A DNA stretch of 60,970 nt from Silene noctiflora (lineage: Eukaryota > Streptophyta > Magnoliopsida > Caryophyllales > Caryophyllaceae), in contig VHZZ01000004.1 of assembly GCA_009801015.1 (NCBI GenBank), forward strand, positions 1,062,953 through 1,123,922, in the 5' to 3' direction. The notes beneath the pieces are model-generated. The model ran no database searches. It worked only from the letters and a program-made list of their open reading frames with translations, and was not told the origin of the DNA. This document shows, piece after piece, positions 60,555-60,970 of this stretch (position 1 is its first letter; each line of letters opens with the position of its first letter). The position numbers were made by a program, and so were the translations under genes.

Positions 60555-60732
60555 AGCGGAATATCAAATGGAACAGTAAACTTAAGAAGAAAAACAATTA
60601 ACACCTTGATAAAGGTCGGAGATGAAGATAGGCTAATAACTACCCCACTAAGGGACAATAGTTACACTGATACACTTCTCTTCTAGGGAAATGCACTACT
60701 CGCATACTTCCACCAACCCGTCACCTCTTTAT
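60555..60732. repeat. Duplicated block, copy 2
   Basis: 178 bases identical to 59934-60111. It begins directly after the single N at 60554 and continues into sequence not present in copy 1. Confidence 0.95.
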
Positions 60733-60970
60733 CTCCCATTGACCACCATTACTTTCCTCCTTTACTCCTTTGTTTTAAGTTCCATTACCCAATAACAATT
60801 ACCCCCGTACAAGCGAATACTAACACTGCAACTTCAAAGCCTCGAGTCCTTGACCTTTCCCTTCCCATCAACCACCAGGGGCGGATCTAGGTTGGAGGCT
60901 AGTTGGGCTTCAGCCCAACCAGTTTTTAAGAATAAAACCAAAACAAATGTCCAAATACTCAATGTTTTAA

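Larger units (their letters stand above)
58235..60970. other. Upstream region of the SpoU gene: repeats and probable mis-assembly
   Basis: The N-terminal exon of the SpoU gene should lie here on the minus strand. I see no complete one. Contents: a LINE remnant (58738-58950), Stowaway copy B (58987-59244), a T run (~59537-59552), two near-identical duplicated blocks around single-N joins (60112, 60554), and a possible broken first exon (60113-60246). From 60733 to the end there is no gene; GGGGCGGATCTAGG near 60878 looks like a transposon edge. Confidence 0.6.

Noticed and set aside
1..60970. CRISPR array, prophage, operon or novel defence-like system
   Set aside because: All tandem repeats seen are minisatellites, microsatellites or MITEs without spacer structure, and the genes are typical single plant nuclear loci.

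Overview
The window is nuclear DNA from a flowering plant. Five of the six protein genes are split by AT-rich GT-AG introns, long stretches between genes are AT-rich, and Stowaway/MULE/hAT-type MITEs, microsatellites and small retroelements are common. The recurring TACGGAGTA/ACTCCGTA motif and GAACTGAACT-type repeats are what I would expect of a Caryophyllales dicot (Amaranthaceae or Caryophyllaceae); that placement is an inference. There are no prokaryotic features, CRISPR arrays, rRNA genes or convincing tRNA genes. Runs of N show it is a draft scaffold. LAYOUT: (1) 1297-4757 (+), plastid ribosomal protein L19, five exons, one intron with a GC donor. (2) 9467-12801 (+), VAP27-type ER membrane-contact protein (MSP domain, coiled coil, tail anchor), eight exons. 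(3) 17002-14458 (-), Bax inhibitor-1, six exons, with a degenerate second copy of its 3' UTR just downstream. (4) 26021-20456 (-), GATA26/27-type transcription factor with an N-terminal GATA finger and an ASXH/DEUBAD-like region, eight exons. (5) About 26-33 kb, a gene desert of MITEs, GAACTGAACT minisatellite and AAT/ATT microsatellites. (6) 33209-36283 (+), SUVH5/6-type histone H3K9 methyltransferase, 1024 aa in a single coding exon. (7) 58234-37997 (-), a TARBP1/Trm3-type SpoU RNA 2'-O-methyltransferase, 33 exons over 20 kb, giving 1716 codons that I could join in frame. Its N-terminal exon is missing or broken, and the sequence upstream (59.8-60.7 kb) carries an apparent mis-assembly with two single-N joins. 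The genes are ordinary housekeeping or regulatory loci (plastid translation, ER contact sites, ER stress and cell death, chromatin, tRNA modification). They form no operon-like or pathway cluster; they are simply neighbours. I found no convincing previously undescribed biological system. The most useful observations are structural: the duplicated and misplaced segment around 60 kb, several well-delimited non-autonomous transposons with target-site duplications (hAT-type at 519-1101, MULE-type at 8401-8883, a 291-bp SMART/TRIM retroelement at 5302-5592), a GC-AG intron, and paired minisatellite arrays inside introns of the methyltransferase gene. All exon borders were derived by hand from splice signals, reading-frame continuity and remembered family conservation; no alignment was run.
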